Assembly: GCA_964551435.1 (NCBI GenBank)
Contig: CAZKBS010000001.1
Location: 1-64,000 of the forward strand
Direction: 5' to 3'
Origin: UBA2020 sp964551435
GTDB lineage: Bacteria > Pseudomonadota > Alphaproteobacteria > Micavibrionales > UBA2020
Length of the DNA: 64,000 nucleotides
Made by a program: the position numbers and the translations under genes
Shown: positions 44,132 through 52,938 of the stretch, piece by piece
Layout: each line of letters starts with the position of its first letter
How positions within the stretch are numbered: the first letter of the stretch is position 1
The notes under the pieces: model-generated
Seen by the model: the letters and a program-made list of their open reading frames with translations, nothing else
Told to the model about the DNA's origin: nothing
Databases searched by the model: none

Positions 44132-44176
44132 CTAAACAAAAACGCCGCCTTCTAAAAAGGCGGCGTTTTTGTTTAG
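44132..44176 (+). terminator. Long bidirectional terminator
   Basis: A perfect 19-bp inverted repeat (44132-44150 with 44158-44176) with a 7-base loop contains AAACAAAAACGCCGCC and its complement. It ends pssA and can end the convergent gene at 44190. The arm closely matches that of the terminator at 27575. Confidence 0.9.
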
Positions 44177-44189
44177 AGCGGTGGCCTAA

Positions 44190-45029
44190 TTATTTCATCT
44201 CGCCAGGCGGCTTGGGCGCGCTCGGCCCGCGCGAAGCCGCGAAGTCGTGCTGTTCTTCCGCCACCATCGTACGGTAAGACTGCGAAGACTGGCCAAGACG
44301 CATCCGCTGCTGTTCGGGGGTTTCCTGGTTGACCAGTTGTTCCATGTTGGCATGCCCCTGTGCGAGACCTTCATTGATACGCGCCCAGCTGGGGGAATTG
44401 AGGTTGTTTTTCGCCGTAACGATGTTGTCCTGAAATTTCTTGAGAACAGGGTCCGCCAAAATCGCCGGCGCCGCGCTCAGCGCTGCGATGCTGGCACCCG
44501 AAATCTTAGCCCCGCCCGCAATCACCGCGCTGTTGCCATGCGCGTAGGAATGGCCAGCCACCGTCGATGTCGTGCCGTTGATTTGCGCGGCCAGTTTACG
44601 CTCCGCCAGTTCTTCCTTGCTCGGACGGCGCATGTCTTTGGCCATCGCTTTGCGGTCGGAATAGCTGTTCGGCATAAAACCATCCGAACCCGCGTATTTG
44701 CTTTGAATGGCGCGGTCACGCTTGTTGCCGCCGCTGAACATCATGTCACTGCCGCCACCGCGTTTGGCGCTGTCGGAAATATCCGTCATCGCCGACATAA
44801 AAATGCTGCCCGCAGGGCCAGCCTTCGCCGTCACGCTTTTCATCGCGGTGCTTTCGAGTATTTCCGCCACATCGGCCTTTTGGCCGCCGGATACACCCGC
44901 GCTGCCACCACCACCCTGCACACCCATTTGCGACAGGGTCTGCGCCATGGCGAGGGCGTTTTGCTGGATTGCCTGCTGGTTGTCGATCAGCTGACCACTT
45001 GACTGCTCGTTCTGAACGGTATCGACCAT
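44190..45029 (-). CDS. Unknown Ala/Gly/Gln-rich cytoplasmic protein
   Basis: Protein of 279 residues, family unknown. It has no signal peptide. The N-terminal part is Gln-rich (NEQSSGQLIDNQQAIQQ), followed by a Gly run (GVQGGGGSAGVSGG) and basic patches (KRDRAIQSKYAG, KAMAKDMRRPSKEELAERK). An Ala/Ile stretch (ASIAALSAAPAILADPVL) and a Gln/Pro-rich end close it. Low complexity suggests a flexible protein. ATG 45029 follows GAGGAG at good spacing. It stands between a terminator and comM, and nothing around it suggests its job. Confidence 0.6.
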   Translation of the reverse strand: MVDTVQNEQSSGQLIDNQQAIQQNALAMAQTLSQMGVQGGGGSAGVSGGQKADVAEILESTAMKSVTAKAGPAGSIFMSAMTDISDSAKRGGGSDMMFSGGNKRDRAIQSKYAGSDGFMPNSYSDRKAMAKDMRRPSKEELAERKLAAQINGTTSTVAGHSYAHGNSAVIAGGAKISGASIAALSAAPAILADPVLKKFQDNIVTAKNNLNSPSWARINEGLAQGHANMEQLVNQETPEQQRMRLGQSSQSYRTMVAEEQHDFAASRGPSAPKPPGEMK

Positions 45030-45222
45030 AGGGCACTCCTCGTTATGTTTGCCGCGCAACTTGCGGCCCGTGTGTTTGCACACCGGTATTTACGGTACTA
45101 ACCCATGTTAACACGGAAACCGTATTATCGACAATCAAAACCGCGCCAGCGCGCACTATCTATTTGAAAAACATACATAATCGAAAAAGTGATGCTACGA
45201 ATCTGGCAAGCCCTTTCAAAAC

Positions 45223-46752
45223 TCATGCCGCCAGCGCCAACGGCCCGCGCAGCCGCCGGTAAGACAGCGCCTCGGCGACATCCGGCACGTCTATCACCTC
45301 GCGCTCCGCAAGATCTGCGATGGTGCGCGCCACGCGCAGCACGCGGTGCCAGCCGCGGGCAGACAGTTTCATTTTTTCCGCCGCATCGGTCAGCAGCTTC
45401 AGCGCGGCCGGCTGCAAGGGGGCGATCTGCGTCAAGAGGTCGCCGTCCGCCTCCGCATTTGTCAGCAGATGGCCCGCGCCCTGTGCGGCGAAGCGCTCCT
45501 GCTGGCGTGCACGCGCCGCCTCCACACGCAGGGCGACATGGGCGGAGCTTTCCCGCGCGGGCGGCAGCGCCAGATCCGCCGCACTGACGGCGGGCACGTC
45601 GATATGAATATCGATACGGTCGAAAACAGGGCCGGAGATTTTTGCCTGATAATCCGCCATGCATTTCGGCACGCGCCCGCAGGCCAGCGCCGCATCGCCC
45701 GCATGGCCGCAGCGGCAGGGGTTCATGGCCGCGACCAGCTGGAAATGCGCCGGAAAGGTCACATGATAATTCGCGCGGCTGACCAGCGCGCGGCGGGTTT
45801 CGAGCGGCTGGCGCAACGCCTCCAGCGTCTGGCGGTTAAATTCCGGCAACTCGTCCAGAAACAGCACGCCATGGTGCGCCAGCGATATTTCGCCCGGCTT
45901 GGCGCGCAGGCCGCCACCAATAATCGCGGGCGTGGATGCCGAATGATGCGGATCACGGAAGGGACGCGTCATCACCAGCTTGCCGCCTTCGAGCGCGCCG
46001 GCAATCGAGTGTATCATCGACAGCTCCAGCGCCTCGCGCGGGCTGAGCGGCGGCAGAATACCCGGCAGCCGTGCCGCCAGCATCGATTTGCCGGAGCCGG
46101 GCGGGCCGACCATCAGCATGTTATGTCCACCCGCGGCGGCGACTTCCAGCGCACGCTTGGCGCTTTCCTGTCCCTTCACATCGGCAAGGTCGAGGCGGAT
46201 AGGATTTTGCTCCGCCATTACCGCCTGCGGCCTTGTCAGCACCTGCGTGCCTTTCATGTGATTGAGCAGCGCGACCAGATTGTCCGGCGCCAGCACATCC
46301 AGATCCCCCGCCCAGACGGCTTCGCCGCCGCAATCCTTGGGGCAGATAATCCCGCGCCCCTGCGCGGAGGCGGAAATCGCGGCGGGCAGCACGCCCGATA
46401 CACCGCGCAAACTGCCATCGAGCGACAATTCACCCAGTACGCTGTAATGCGATAATTCTTCGCCCGGAAAAACCCCCATCGCCGCAAGAACACCAAGTGC
46501 GATAGGCAAATCAAAATGACTGCCTTCTTTCACCACGTCTGCGGGGGCAAGGTTCACAGTAACGCGCTTTGCCGGCAGCGCCAGACCGATGGCATGCAGC
46601 GCCGCGCGCACCCGCTCGCGGCTTTCGCCGACAGCTTTGTCGGGCAGACCGACGATGCCAAAGGCGGGCAGGCCCTGCGTGATTTGCACCTCGACATCGA
46701 TATCGAGAACATCGACACCCTGAAACGCAACGGTTTTGACGCGGTGGACCAT
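45223..46752 (-). CDS. comM: YifB/ComM-family Mg-chelatase-like AAA+ ATPase
   Basis: Protein of 509 residues. In naturally competent bacteria ComM is a hexameric helicase that helps integrate incoming DNA by branch migration. The N-terminal Lon-protease-like domain (QGLPAFGIVGLPDKAVGESRERV) is followed by the AAA+ core with Walker A GPPGSGKSML and Walker B GVLFLDELPEF. MNPCRCGH comes next, with a zinc-type Cys cluster, and a C-terminal helical domain ends with RGWHRVLRVARTIADL. Its Met start at 46752 is probably GTG. With dprA it suggests transformation ability. Confidence 0.93.
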   Translation of the reverse strand: MVHRVKTVAFQGVDVLDIDVEVQITQGLPAFGIVGLPDKAVGESRERVRAALHAIGLALPAKRVTVNLAPADVVKEGSHFDLPIALGVLAAMGVFPGEELSHYSVLGELSLDGSLRGVSGVLPAAISASAQGRGIICPKDCGGEAVWAGDLDVLAPDNLVALLNHMKGTQVLTRPQAVMAEQNPIRLDLADVKGQESAKRALEVAAAGGHNMLMVGPPGSGKSMLAARLPGILPPLSPREALELSMIHSIAGALEGGKLVMTRPFRDPHHSASTPAIIGGGLRAKPGEISLAHHGVLFLDELPEFNRQTLEALRQPLETRRALVSRANYHVTFPAHFQLVAAMNPCRCGHAGDAALACGRVPKCMADYQAKISGPVFDRIDIHIDVPAVSAADLALPPARESSAHVALRVEAARARQQERFAAQGAGHLLTNAEADGDLLTQIAPLQPAALKLLTDAAEKMKLSARGWHRVLRVARTIADLAEREVIDVPDVAEALSYRRLRGPLALAA

Positions 46753-46776
46753 GTTATTTCTCCTTGCGGCTTATCT

Positions 46777-47355
46777 TTACAGCCTGATATCGACCACGGT
46801 GCCGTCGGGCACCGCGCGCCACAGCTGTGCGATTTCGGGATTTGTTAAGGCGATACATCCCTGCGTCCAATCCGCATAGCGATGTAAAATGCCCAGCCAG
46901 CCAAAACCGTTTCGAATACCGTGAATCATGATATCGCTGCCGGGGTTAACGCCTGCCGCTGCTGCGCGTTTTTTGTCGGCCTCGTCGGGATAGCTGATGC
47001 GCAAGGAAAGGTGATAGGCACTTTGTGGATTGCGTCCGGAAATTTTATAAACCCCCTCCGGCGTCAGTCTGTCACCTTCGCGGGTTTTGGGCCCTGCGCC
47101 GCCGCGTCCCAGCGATACAGGGTAAACAGCCAGCACCTGCCCCGCTGCATACAGCGTGAGCCTGTGCGCCGATTTTTCAATCAGCACCCGGTCGGCTTGC
47201 ACATCTTTTGGCAGTTGCGGCAGAACAGGCCGCGCCAGCATTGATACAGAGCCGCAGGCCAAAACGACGACGATTATCCCCGCACAAACAACCCGCCGCG
47301 CCCTGACAAAAAACTTGGTCCGCCGTGCGGCGGGAGTATCAAACGGCACAGACAT
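46777..47355 (-). CDS. L,D-transpeptidase (YkuD domain)
   Basis: Exported or membrane-anchored enzyme of 192 residues that should make 3-3 cross-links in peptidoglycan or attach proteins to it. An N-terminal hydrophobic helix (VVCAGIIVVVLACGSVSMLA) is followed by the YkuD domain: LSLRISYP, IMIHG with His145, and DWTQGCIALTN with catalytic Cys167. ATG 47355 was chosen over an in-frame start at 47592 because the protein then begins just before its membrane helix. It lies 24 bases after the comM start on the same strand, so it is upstream of comM. Confidence 0.88.
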   Translation of the reverse strand: MSVPFDTPAARRTKFFVRARRVVCAGIIVVVLACGSVSMLARPVLPQLPKDVQADRVLIEKSAHRLTLYAAGQVLAVYPVSLGRGGAGPKTREGDRLTPEGVYKISGRNPQSAYHLSLRISYPDEADKKRAAAAGVNPGSDIMIHGIRNGFGWLGILHRYADWTQGCIALTNPEIAQLWRAVPDGTVVDIRL

Positions 47356-47485
47356 AAAAATTTCCGTGATTATAAAAAGGTATTCAAAAGCTTGTACCCC
47401 AAATGTTCTCTCGCGTAAAGTAATATTATTACAATATAGCCTTATAACTTGACAGAAAGCAGGCAAAATGTAGGCTGTTTGCGCA

Positions 47486-48208
47486 ATGTCCAAACCTGAG
47501 CACACAGAATCAACCGCATGGAAAAAGCTGCGCGGCGGCCTTGGCAAGGCTATGTCGCGCAAGGCGCCCGTGTGGGTCAAAGCCTGCCGCACGCTGGTAC
47601 TCAGCGCTGCGGCGCTTTTGGGGATTGATCAGGCACTGCTGCCCAACCTGCCGGGCCGCAGCCTGACCGATGGCGAGACGACGATGCTGCGGGAGGTTTT
47701 CAAGGACTCCGTCGATTACAGCAAAATCCGGGTGCATCAGTCCGGCACCGCGCATCGCTGGCTAAATATGCAGGGGGCGGAGGGCGTCACGCATAAAAAC
47801 GTGATCATCATCCGCGACAATCCCTGCAAAAACGATTATAGCGCCTGCAATGATGACTATTACAAATACGTCTTCATGCATGAATCCGCGCATGTCTGGC
47901 AAAGCCAGAACAACCTGATGCCGGGGACGCTGACGCTGGCGTTTGAAAACTACCGCCGTCTTTTGCCCGGGGACAAATACCACACGCATTACGAATACAA
48001 ACTGTCGCCGGATAAACCGCTGACGGCCTATAACGTCGAACAGCAGGCCAGCATCATCACCGATTACCACATGCATATCAAAACCGGCGCCAGCAACCGC
48101 GCGTTTCTCAATCTGGATACACATGACAGCCTCTTGGCAGAAAGAGCCGCCTACGAGCGCACACTCGCCCCGTTTCATCAAAACCCGTCTTATCCGCGCC
48201 ACCGTTAA
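47486..48208 (+). CDS. HExxH zinc-peptidase-like protein
   Basis: Protein of 240 residues with the zinc motif HESAH (132-136) in FMHESAHVWQSQNN. A hydrophobic segment near the N-terminus (CRTLVLSAAALLGIDQALL) may anchor it. GRSLTDGETTMLREVFKDSVDYSKIRV before the motif recalls the Vgr-related/DUF4157-like proteins that I know from alphaproteobacteria. Cys pairs occur in NPCKNDYSACND. A third zinc ligand and substrate are not clear. The two paralogous unknown genes just downstream on the same strand may work with it. Confidence 0.75.
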   Translation: MSKPEHTESTAWKKLRGGLGKAMSRKAPVWVKACRTLVLSAAALLGIDQALLPNLPGRSLTDGETTMLREVFKDSVDYSKIRVHQSGTAHRWLNMQGAEGVTHKNVIIIRDNPCKNDYSACNDDYYKYVFMHESAHVWQSQNNLMPGTLTLAFENYRRLLPGDKYHTHYEYKLSPDKPLTAYNVEQQASIITDYHMHIKTGASNRAFLNLDTHDSLLAERAAYERTLAPFHQNPSYPRHR

Positions 48209-48282
48209 GCGCATGAAAACAAACGGCATTTCCGGCGATTTTGCGCCCTGTTCGCCCCGCCGCTTCTGTGGTACATAAAAGC

Positions 48283-48846
48283 ATGGCAAACAAAGAAAAA
48301 CCGCAAACCTACGTGGCCTTTATTGTGCCCGACAGCAGCGAACCGCAAAAAGGCATTGCGGTGCCCTTTGCCGTGGAAAGCCGGAACCTTGGCGATCTCG
48401 ACATTCCACGTACCGCATGCGCGTTTTATTTTTATGACGCACCGGCAGGATTGTCCCCGCAGGAAAGCCTGCTGCATAAACGCAGCACGTCCAAAGAATA
48501 TTTGCTGGCGCATGAAACCCTGACGCGCCATGACGTCAAAACCCTGCTGGCCGGCCCCGATTACAAAAGCCTTGAAGGCCGCATGCAGTGGGACCCGCGC
48601 GTCGAAGAGCATGACCTGTTCATCGTCACGCGCAACAACAGCATCCAGCCTGTGACGGAAAACCATGTCGTCATCAACGCGCGGATGGAGCAGATACATC
48701 CGAAAACTCCGCAGCATGGCCGCACTATCGCGCCGGAAAAACTGGCCGGGCTTTATAACCCTGTTTTGCAAAAAGATATCCTTGTACCGCAAATGCCGAG
48801 TCCGCGCCGCCGCGGCCCGCGGCCCGATGCGCCGCCCGCCCGTTAA
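48283..48846 (+). CDS. Unknown protein, first of a tandem paralog pair
   Basis: Protein of 187 residues with no signal, family unknown. It matches the next gene at several places: TYVAFIVPDSS against TFVEYIVPNKK; LDIPRTACAFYFYDAP against LDIPPNASEFYFFDSP; and NHVVINARMEQIHPKTP against NNIVVNERGEQLYPKPP. A central HDVKTLL helix and a basic, Pro-rich C-terminus complete it. ATG 48283 was chosen; an in-frame TTG at 48241 is possible. It follows the HExxH gene after 74 bases on the same strand. Confidence 0.65.
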   Translation: MANKEKPQTYVAFIVPDSSEPQKGIAVPFAVESRNLGDLDIPRTACAFYFYDAPAGLSPQESLLHKRSTSKEYLLAHETLTRHDVKTLLAGPDYKSLEGRMQWDPRVEEHDLFIVTRNNSIQPVTENHVVINARMEQIHPKTPQHGRTIAPEKLAGLYNPVLQKDILVPQMPSPRRRGPRPDAPPAR

Positions 48847-48861
48847 CGCAGGCGCCCTGTC

Positions 48862-49398
48862 ATGACCAGAATGCGCACCTTCGTCGAATATATCGTGCCG
48901 AATAAAAAAATCCCCGCCGGCAGCGCGATTGTGTATGAAGTGCAGGACCGCGATATCAAAAAACTCGATATCCCGCCGAACGCGAGTGAGTTTTATTTTT
49001 TCGACAGCCCCACCGATAGCGCCAATCCTTACGATGCGCAGAACGACCAGCATAACTGCTCGGCTTTTTATCTGGTGGGCGTGCGGGTGGTAAGCGCGGC
49101 GGAAGCCAAACGCCTGCGCCGCAGACCGCGCCCCGCGCGCGGCAAGAACGCCCATAAACCCGTCGCGCTCGGCATGACGCAATCACAGCTGCGCGAAGCG
49201 TTTTGGCAAACCGATCTGAAACTGCACAGCCATTTCGCCGTCATGCGCAGCGGCAAACTGCGCGGCATCCGCGATAACAACATTGTGGTGAATGAACGCG
49301 GCGAACAGCTTTATCCAAAGCCGCCCGCGCAGGCGACGGAGCAGGATATCACCCTGCTCACCCTGCCCGCCGTGCGGCGCAGACCCAAAAACGGCTAG
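48862..49398 (+). CDS. Unknown protein, second of a tandem paralog pair
   Basis: Protein of 178 residues, paralog of the gene 15 bases upstream (shared FYF(Y/F)D and VINxRxEQ(I/L)xPKxP stretches). A basic insert RLRRRPRPARGKNAHK lies in the middle, followed by MTQSQLREAFWQTDLKLHSHF. No known domain or signal. Its last four bases overlap the end of the convergent small membrane gene at 49395. Confidence 0.65.
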   Translation: MTRMRTFVEYIVPNKKIPAGSAIVYEVQDRDIKKLDIPPNASEFYFFDSPTDSANPYDAQNDQHNCSAFYLVGVRVVSAAEAKRLRRRPRPARGKNAHKPVALGMTQSQLREAFWQTDLKLHSHFAVMRSGKLRGIRDNNIVVNERGEQLYPKPPAQATEQDITLLTLPAVRRRPKNG

Positions 49399-49619
49399 GG
49401 CCAGAGAACACGGCGCAAAACGTCATAAAGCGCATACAGCGCCGCCGCCGCAAAAGCGGAAAACACACAAAACAAAAACCAGAAAAACAGCGGTTGCTTG
49501 CGCCGGTCGGCAAAACGGCGGCTGTCGCTGTGGGGCATTTTGCCTGACGTCAGGCCCTTGAGGATATTCGCGATCATAAAAAAGGCAAACCCGCCGCAAA
49601 TAGCCACCGCGAACAGCAC
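49395..49619 (-). CDS. Small two-helix membrane protein, downstream of hemA
   Basis: Possible protein of 74 residues with two membrane helices (LFAVAICGGFAFFMIANIL and FFWFLFCVFSAFAAAALYAL) joined by a basic loop (SDSRRFADRRKQP). It begins 23 bases past the hemA stop, likely in the same transcript. The start is unsure: GTG at 49619 lacks a clear ribosome site, and ATG at 49577 would remove the first helix. The hydrophobic pattern and basic loop argue for a real gene. Confidence 0.5.
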   Translation of the reverse strand: MLFAVAICGGFAFFMIANILKGLTSGKMPHSDSRRFADRRKQPLFFWFLFCVFSAFAAAALYALYDVLRRVLWP

Positions 49620-49642
49620 GCGCAGTCATTCGCCCATGCGAT

Positions 49643-50911
49643 TTAGGCCGCCTTGCGCAGTGACAGACCCGCCCAGACATCCAGCATCGCATCGCGCAGG
49701 ACATACATGTCCTGATCGCTGTGAAAGGGTGTCGGCGTCAAACGCAGGCGTTCGGTGCCGCGCGGCACGGTCGGATAATTGATGGGCTGCACGTAAATGT
49801 TGTGACGGACCATCAGCTCGTCGCTGGCTTTTTTGCACAGGCGCGCATCGCCCACCATCACGGGCACGATATGGCTGACAGACGGCAGCACGGGCAGCCC
49901 CGCCTCGGTCAGAATGGTCTTAAAGGTTGCGGCGCGTTCCTGATGGCGCGCGCGTTCGGCCTTGGACGATTTCAGGTGACGCACGCTGGCCAGCGCGCCA
50001 GCCAGCAATGCGGGCGGCAACGCCGTCGTGAAAATGAAGCTGGAGGCATAGGAACGCACGCAATCCACAATCGCACGGCTGGCGGCGATATAACCGCCCA
50101 TGACGCCGAAGGCCTTGCCAAGCGTGCCCTCGATAATATCCACGCGCGACATGACGCCGTCACGCTCCGCCACGCCCGCACCGCGATCGCCGTACATGCC
50201 GACGGCATGCACTTCGTCAAGATACGTCAGCGCGCCGTATTTTTCAGCCAGATCGCAAATCGCACCGATAGGGGCGATATCGCCATCCATCGAATAGACG
50301 GATTCAAAGGCGATGATTTTCGGGCGGCAACGCTCCACCGATTGCAACAGCTGTTCAAGGTGCGCAAGATCGTTGTGGCGGAAAATGTATTTTTCACAGC
50401 CCGCGCCGCGGATGCCCTGAATCATCGACGCATGGTTGAGCGCGTCGGAGAAAATCACGCAATCCGGCAAAAGCTTGGCGATGGTCGACAGCGCCGCCTC
50501 GTTCGAAATATAACCGGAGGTAAACAGAAGCCCCGCTTCCTTGCCATGCAGATCGGCAAGCTCGCTTTCCAGCAAAACGTGGTAATGCGTGTTGCCGGAA
50601 ATATTGCGCGTACCGCCCGCACCGGCGCCGGCCGTTTTCGCGGCGTCGCACATGGCGGCGATAACATCGGGATGTTGCCCCATGCCCAGATAATCGTTGC
50701 TGCACCAGATGGTGATTTCACGCTCGCCGCCCGCTTCGTCGCGGTAGATGGCCTTGGGGAAGCGGCCGACCTGACGTTCCAGATCCGCAAACACGCGGTA
50801 ACGGCCTTCCTTGTGCAGGTCGTCGAGACGGTGCTGGAAAAAGCTGTTATAGAATTCCAGCGCGGTCGTGCGGGGGCGGTTTTTAAGGTCCGGAAGTTTC
50901 GTGAGCGTCAT
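49643..50911 (-). CDS. hemA: 5-aminolevulinate synthase
   Basis: PLP enzyme (422 residues) that joins glycine and succinyl-CoA to 5-aminolevulinate, the first step of haem synthesis by the C4 route used by alphaproteobacteria. Seen: WCSNDYLGMGQHP, GAGGTRNISGNTHYH, SDALNHASMIQGIR, the PLP-binding pocket YLDEVHAVGMYG, and Lys266 in EGTLGKAFGVMGGY. Length is near the usual ~400-410. GGCAGGG precedes the ATG. The 265-base leader to the right is AT-rich and has a small hairpin only at its far end (51147-51160). Confidence 0.97.
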   Translation of the reverse strand: MTLTKLPDLKNRPRTTALEFYNSFFQHRLDDLHKEGRYRVFADLERQVGRFPKAIYRDEAGGEREITIWCSNDYLGMGQHPDVIAAMCDAAKTAGAGAGGTRNISGNTHYHVLLESELADLHGKEAGLLFTSGYISNEAALSTIAKLLPDCVIFSDALNHASMIQGIRGAGCEKYIFRHNDLAHLEQLLQSVERCRPKIIAFESVYSMDGDIAPIGAICDLAEKYGALTYLDEVHAVGMYGDRGAGVAERDGVMSRVDIIEGTLGKAFGVMGGYIAASRAIVDCVRSYASSFIFTTALPPALLAGALASVRHLKSSKAERARHQERAATFKTILTEAGLPVLPSVSHIVPVMVGDARLCKKASDELMVRHNIYVQPINYPTVPRGTERLRLTPTPFHSDQDMYVLRDAMLDVWAGLSLRKAA

Positions 50912-51176
50912 GGCGGCCCTGCCTTGTTGTTTTTACGTTTTCAGGCTTCCATAGATGTACACGTCACACCCGCCGCATGCAATATAATTACATAAGGGAC
51001 TTGTTTAGTACCTGTTTACATTCATAAGTCTCGTTTATCACCGGACGCCGCACAGCACCGCCGTCCAACCGGCAAGCCCCATGATAAACGGAATTTGTAT
51101 AGACCGCACGGGCACTTAGGCATAAGCTGGCATGGAGGATATTTCAGGGCCGTCCGGCCCGCGGGAGTTATTGAGA

Positions 51177-52103
51177 ATGATTATTGTTTTCGGTTCATTG
51201 AACGTCGATATCGTCATGCCCGTTGGCCATTTCCCGCAGCCCGGCGAAACCGTGCTGTGCAGCGCCGATTACATGAGCCGCGCGGGCGGCAAAGGCTCCA
51301 ATCAGGCCGTCGCCGCCGCGCAGGCCGGCGCCAAAGTCGCCTTCGTCGGCAAGGTCGGGGATGATTCCTTTGGCCGCCGCAGCATCAACAACCTCAAAAA
51401 TCACGGCATCTGGGCCGCGGGTATCGGCGTGTCGGAACGCCCGACGGGCTGCGCGACCATTGCGGTCGATGCACAGGGCGCAAATATTGTCATGGTCGCC
51501 CCCGGCGCCAATCTGGATGCCACCGCCGATCAGGTGCCCGACGAGGTGCTGGGCGAAAAGAACATCATCCTTGCCCAAATGGAAGTCCCCCCCGCAGAAA
51601 CACTGAGCGTACTGGCACGCGCGCAGAAACTGGGCGCAACCACGATTTTGAATGCATCTCCCGCCGCGCACCTGCCGGAAGATGCCCTCATGCATATCGA
51701 TTATCTCATCGTCAACGAAATCGAAGCGCTGCAACTGGCGCAAGGCTTCGGCAGCAGCGAAACCGACCCGCATAAAATTGCCGCGCTGGTTGCGGACAAG
51801 GGCAAAATGACCTGCATCGTGACGCTGGAGGCCAAAGGCTCCGTCGCCGCGCGCGAAGGCGCGCTTTATACAGTGGAAGCCCTGCGCGTCGACGCCATCG
51901 ACACCACCGGCGCAGGCGATACCTTCTGCGGCGTATTTGCAGCATGTTTGCAAAAAAATATGACGTGGCTGCAAGCCCTGCACCGCGCCAGCATCGGCGC
52001 CAGCCTGTCGTGCCTGGCCATGGGCGCACAAACCCAGCCGCCCACACTGGAAGATATCGAGGCGCAAATCGACAACCTGTCCGCGCCGCAGAAAATCAGC
52101 TGA
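51177..52103 (+). CDS. rbsK: Ribokinase-like PfkB sugar kinase
   Basis: Kinase of 308 residues of the PfkB/ribokinase family. Seen: MIIVFGSLNVDIV at the N-terminus, the AGGKGSNQAVAAAQAG sugar-site loop, and TTGAGDTFCG near the end with the catalytic base Asp248. RbsK phosphorylates ribose, and this is the best guess for the substrate, but other sugars fit the family. ATG 51177 follows GGGAG; an earlier in-frame ATG at 51132 reads through a GGGCCG/CGGCCC hairpin at 51147-51160. No ribose transporter is nearby. Confidence 0.85.
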   Translation: MIIVFGSLNVDIVMPVGHFPQPGETVLCSADYMSRAGGKGSNQAVAAAQAGAKVAFVGKVGDDSFGRRSINNLKNHGIWAAGIGVSERPTGCATIAVDAQGANIVMVAPGANLDATADQVPDEVLGEKNIILAQMEVPPAETLSVLARAQKLGATTILNASPAAHLPEDALMHIDYLIVNEIEALQLAQGFGSSETDPHKIAALVADKGKMTCIVTLEAKGSVAAREGALYTVEALRVDAIDTTGAGDTFCGVFAACLQKNMTWLQALHRASIGASLSCLAMGAQTQPPTLEDIEAQIDNLSAPQKIS

Positions 52104-52106
52104 TAT

Positions 52107-52934
52107 CTATTTTTTCATGTAAATCAGATTCATGCGTGTCGTGGTCTGCAGCGTATAACCCGCAGCCGCGAAAGCAGCTGGCAAATCCTGCTGCCAGTCT
52201 TTTTGCGAATTTTCAATGACGATAAGGCGCGGATGCAGCGATGCAGGCGCATGCCGCAGGAAGGGGATAAGCGCGCGGTCTTCCGCGCCTTCGATATCGA
52301 TTTTAAGCGCGTCAATACGCGTAATGCCCTGCGCGGCCAAAATGTTTTGCAAAAGATCGCAGCGTACCTGGATAGATTTTTCGGAACGGTGGAGCGCAAG
52401 GCTGGCGCCGCCAAGATTGCTTTCGTCCAGCACCAAATCGAAATGCCCGGCACTATCGGATACGCCCGCCTGCTCGATATGGGTGCGCCCCTCGAACCCG
52501 TTCAGTGACAGATTAAACCGCAAACGCGCCGCAACGGCGAGGTTCGGCTCGATACTGACAACGCGCCCCCCGTCACCTACGGCAGACGCGCCGCACAGCG
52601 AATAGATACCCGCATTCGCGCCAATATCCACGAAAACGCCGCCCCCCTGCAAAACTTCACGCAGCAGGGCACGTTCTTGCGTGTCAAAAAATTGCGGCAA
52701 AAAAAGATATTTACGCTCGGATACGTTATCGCGCATGTAAAAGCGGAAACGCAGCCCTTCGACTTCCGCGTCAATAATATCCGGCCCGCCCTTCAAGACG
52801 GTCTTGCGCATGACAAGTGCAGCGCGGCGACCCCACCAGTTTGCGGGCATCGCCTGCGCCATGCGCAGCGCCTTTTGACGCCAGCCGCGCAGCGCATAGG
52901 TGCCAAAGGGGGAGGTGATGTCAGCCTGTGCCAT
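52107..52934 (-). CDS. FkbM-family methyltransferase
   Basis: Protein of 275 residues with the SAM-binding motif FVDIGANAGIYSL and SIEPNLAVAARLRFNL. IDALKIDIEGAEDRALIPFL is typical of FkbM O-methyltransferases, often acting on sugars or lipids. The target is unknown. ATG 52934 lies four bases after the mltA stop, so it follows mltA in an operon. An in-frame start at 53060 would overlap mltA. Confidence 0.85.
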   Translation of the reverse strand: MAQADITSPFGTYALRGWRQKALRMAQAMPANWWGRRAALVMRKTVLKGGPDIIDAEVEGLRFRFYMRDNVSERKYLFLPQFFDTQERALLREVLQGGGVFVDIGANAGIYSLCGASAVGDGGRVVSIEPNLAVAARLRFNLSLNGFEGRTHIEQAGVSDSAGHFDLVLDESNLGGASLALHRSEKSIQVRCDLLQNILAAQGITRIDALKIDIEGAEDRALIPFLRHAPASLHPRLIVIENSQKDWQQDLPAAFAAAGYTLQTTTRMNLIYMKK

Positions 52935-52938
52935 GCCC

